Source of the DNA: Allolobophora icterica
Taxonomy: Eukaryota; Annelida; Clitellata; Crassiclitellata; Lumbricidae
Direction: 5' to 3'
Assembly: GCA_963556255.1 (NCBI GenBank)
Contig: OY744616.1
Span: 35,882,966-35,946,965, forward strand
DNA: 64,000 nt
Shown: piece by piece, positions 61,381-64,000 of the stretch
Layout of the letters: the number at the start of each line of letters is the position of its first letter
Numbering within the stretch: position 1 is the first letter of the stretch
Notes under the pieces: model-generated
The model's database searches: none
Told to the model about the DNA's origin: nothing
The model's input: the letters and a program-made list of their open reading frames with translations, nothing else
Program-made: the position numbers and the translations under genes

Positions 61381-64000
61381 CTCACGAGGTCCTCCTTGGG
61401 CTGATCCAGAATCTATGTATCTAAGCGAAATCTGTGCAATGTATGTTTATGAAAGTGTGTGCGTAACGTATGTATGTGTGCATGCATATGTAACGTTGCT
61501 CGGTCACTCGAATCTCGAGGGTAGTCGACCGATGACAGATGTGCTTCATTTCACCCAAAAGTTCCGTATATCAGACACGAAGCGAACTCTACTTTTAATG
61601 TTATAGTATAGTTTCAGTTAAACGAACACTGTGTGATAAGAACATCATTAGCGTCGCCCTCCTCCTTTATCCAGCTTGGGATTGGCACTGCCAGAGCACG
61701 AGCAGTGGCTCTTTTTAATGCCTAAGCAATGTTCATATACACAATTTTCGGTCGATGGCCTAATTACTCATCCAGGGTAGCGTCCACAGGACGAGCAACG
61801 GGATTTAACATAGTTGTGGAGTTGCTAAGGGTTTTCCCTTCATCGGGTTCTGTAGATCAGCTCACTCAATCTTTCACTGATCGGCTCAATGTCCTTATTA
61901 ATATGTTTGCTTCCTAAATTTATAATAACAATTAAATTTAAAATTATGATCCACTAATCGCTGATAGAAAACTCGGTTGCATTTGCCACACGATGTGTAC
62001 GCCCGCCATACTTCACTCAAGACCTCTGCAAATTGAGCAGGCTCTGTGTAATAATTCGCATACATAGGGGCTTACATACAATCATATTTAATTAGACCCA
62101 TGCTCCTAACTGCACACATAAAGGTGAAGGTTTTTCTTTAGGCGTCACGTTGAGTTTGGTCTCGTGCTTTCTTTATGGCTGTAGAGCAAACAAGACGGAG
62201 GGAGGCAATCCAATAAGAAGAGAACCCTGACAAACAGAACCTTAGTATTATACGCATGCACCCATTTAATATTGTCTTTCTTAGGTCAACAGTGGCGTCA
62301 AGGATTCGTCCCGGACAAATTCCACCGCAGTTCCCCAATCGAATGAACTAGAATGCAGCCAACGCTCTTTCTCCGGTTGGCATAAATGAATTAACATTCG
62401 GCAATCGTTACCAAGGCGCTGGCTGTGTTTGGAAAAACCGATATTGGGTTGAAAATACAACACACAGCATCCAGATGGAATAGTAGCCGATTTTAAAGTA
62501 TACGTCTAGACAATGATAGAGAGTTTTCTAGGATTCTCTCGAAGTCTTCCGTTGTTGAGCTGAATGATGTTTAATGAGGAAGACAGTTCGTTTGCATAAA
62601 GGTTGATGCTCTCCATTAATAGGAAGCTATCCATTTGCAGACTGTCGTGTCGTCAGTTACTGTCTGCAGTTCTGCGTAATACTCTGTCGGTTGGGTGTTA
62701 CGTGTTTGCGAGTAGTGACTTCTCCAATTGGCCGAAAATTATCTGCTTACAGAAGTTTTTGTGTTTAATTATAAGTAGCAACCCTTTAGCTAGTGCTCAC
62801 TAGAAGAGCTCTTGTGAGGTGTTTAAAAACGCTGTATCCCGCACCTAGATGTTTACATATACCATATCAAATCACATATGGAGATTTGTATAGCGCCGCT
62901 CAGAGCTGGAGTCATTCAGTATCGCTTACATGCATACACTTCAAACCAGACCGACCTAATCTCCTTCACGACTGGCTAATGACAGATTCGATCTTCCTGT
63001 AGTGGCATTGAGTCTATATTTCGTCCAGGGTTTTATTCCCATTACATCGTAAAAGCTAGGCTGGCTACTGGTTGTCTCATCAGAACGGAAGGTTGTTCCG
63101 TTGTCAGAATGACGCTAAAGGGATTAAAGCGGCGACATTCTAGGACTACAAAGGTCAGTTAGACATGAGTGGAACAGCAGAAGTGTGCGCACTCTATTTA
63201 TGGATCCAAGTCTGTAGCAATTGTTCTCTTAGTGCCATCGAATGATGCTTGCCATTATATATTTTATTGAAGTAGAAGAAGAGAAGAGCAGTCCCCTAAG
63301 CTAGCTCTGAAACAACCATGGGTATGAAGTGTTAGCGACTGCATTTTCTTGTCCTTGGCGTATAAGGGCGGGTGACCGATCCTCTCCCTCGTCGTCTGAT
63401 TTTCCCACCGACTGTGTCTACAGTATATTTTATTGATGGAGAATTTAATAAATGAGATTTTAAAAATGTACTTTAGACGGTCGCTCTGCAGAGAATTAGC
63501 TTTTGGTTCTCGTCTGATAACCTATTTCTGCCTGGACTCATTCCCTTTGTGAGCTGTTTCTGTGTCTTCTCGTATTTCCCTCTTCGCATTCACCGCTGAA
63601 CTCACCATGTAATGTGGCGCTCACATTGACTTTCCTTAACAGCAACCATCCAGACAATAATACCAAAAAGGCGCTGTATAATTCCTCTATGAGATTAGAT
63701 TAGATTAGATGACATTGATTTTATCTAAGGAAATACTCAGAGTTGTGAACTTACGAGGATCTTAATCTGATCCGCACCTGATTGTTACGAGGATCTGAAA
63801 ATATATCCGCACCTGATTTAGGCTGATTGTTACCGCCTCACTTCAGTTGTTGTTTCTGTGTAGAAACAGACAACGCTCTTCCACGATTTCAAATACAGAA
63901 ACAATTGCGGCTTTTTGGAACTATAAGCGAATCTGTTAATATCGAGACTTTGGCCATCATGGAGATAACTCACGAATTAACGACGCCGTGAGATAAGATT
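61381..64000. other. right flank, no gene recognised
   Basis: No exon or domain supported on either strand. It has a (TTAGA)n retroelement tail at 63695-63710 and a possible hAT end 'cagtggcgtca' at 62288 without a matching partner. Confidence 0.6.

Noticed and set aside
62288..62480. Possible hAT end 'cagtggcgtcaagg'
   Set aside because: No matching right end or 8-bp duplication found nearby.

Overview
This is a stretch of a metazoan nuclear genome. Genes are split into short exons (55-220 nt) by introns of about 0.2-2.4 kb. There is no bacterial-type gene density, and microsatellites and transposon remnants are abundant. The gene content (a TIA1/TIAR-type RNA-binding protein, D-aspartate/D-amino-acid oxidases, a 'short-chain collagen C4-like' secreted protein), the hAT-type elements and the LINE 3' ends with (TTGA)n, (TTAGA)n or (TATTC)n tails suggest a marine invertebrate (deuterostome or lophotrochozoan). 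The species cannot be fixed from sequence alone.

Layout. (1) 1-2676: non-coding left flank. (2) 2677-10631: a TIA1/TIAR-like gene on +, partial at its 5' end. Ten in-frame exons encode the end of RRM1 (tentative), RRM2, RRM3 and a Q-poor C-terminal tail. (3) 10632-17590: repeat-rich spacer with SINEs, very long (GGT)n and (CA)n runs and a palindromic minisatellite. (4) 17590-50640: three direct tandem units of about 10-11.5 kb, each with one 10-exon gene of the DDO/DAO flavoprotein family (copies A, B, C). A and C are intact at 344 codons each. B has two 1-nt deletions in exon 3 and has lost its promoter-proximal sequence. (5) 50640-60780: about 10 kb of unrelated DNA inside the 3' flank of unit 3. 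It holds a secreted coiled-coil protein with a C4-like Cys-rich domain (52335-56239, +, three exons) and a possible small secreted 11-residue-repeat protein (56688-57062, -). (6) 60780-61380: the missing end of a DDO unit. (7) 61380-64000: no gene recognised.

The DDO array is the main story. All copies keep a GC-AG second intron and a C-terminal AKL peroxisomal signal. Copy B is a mosaic: exons 1-2, the end of exon 10 and the 3' flank resemble A, while exons 3-9 resemble C, suggesting gene conversion or unequal exchange. Copy-specific hAT and piggyBac-like insertions with clean target-site duplications (TSDs) and visible empty sites in sister units date the events. No CRISPR, operon or prokaryotic defence system is present. 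No wholly new system could be demonstrated; the best candidates for novelty are the glycosylation-rich coiled-coil C4-like protein and the mosaic DDO array.
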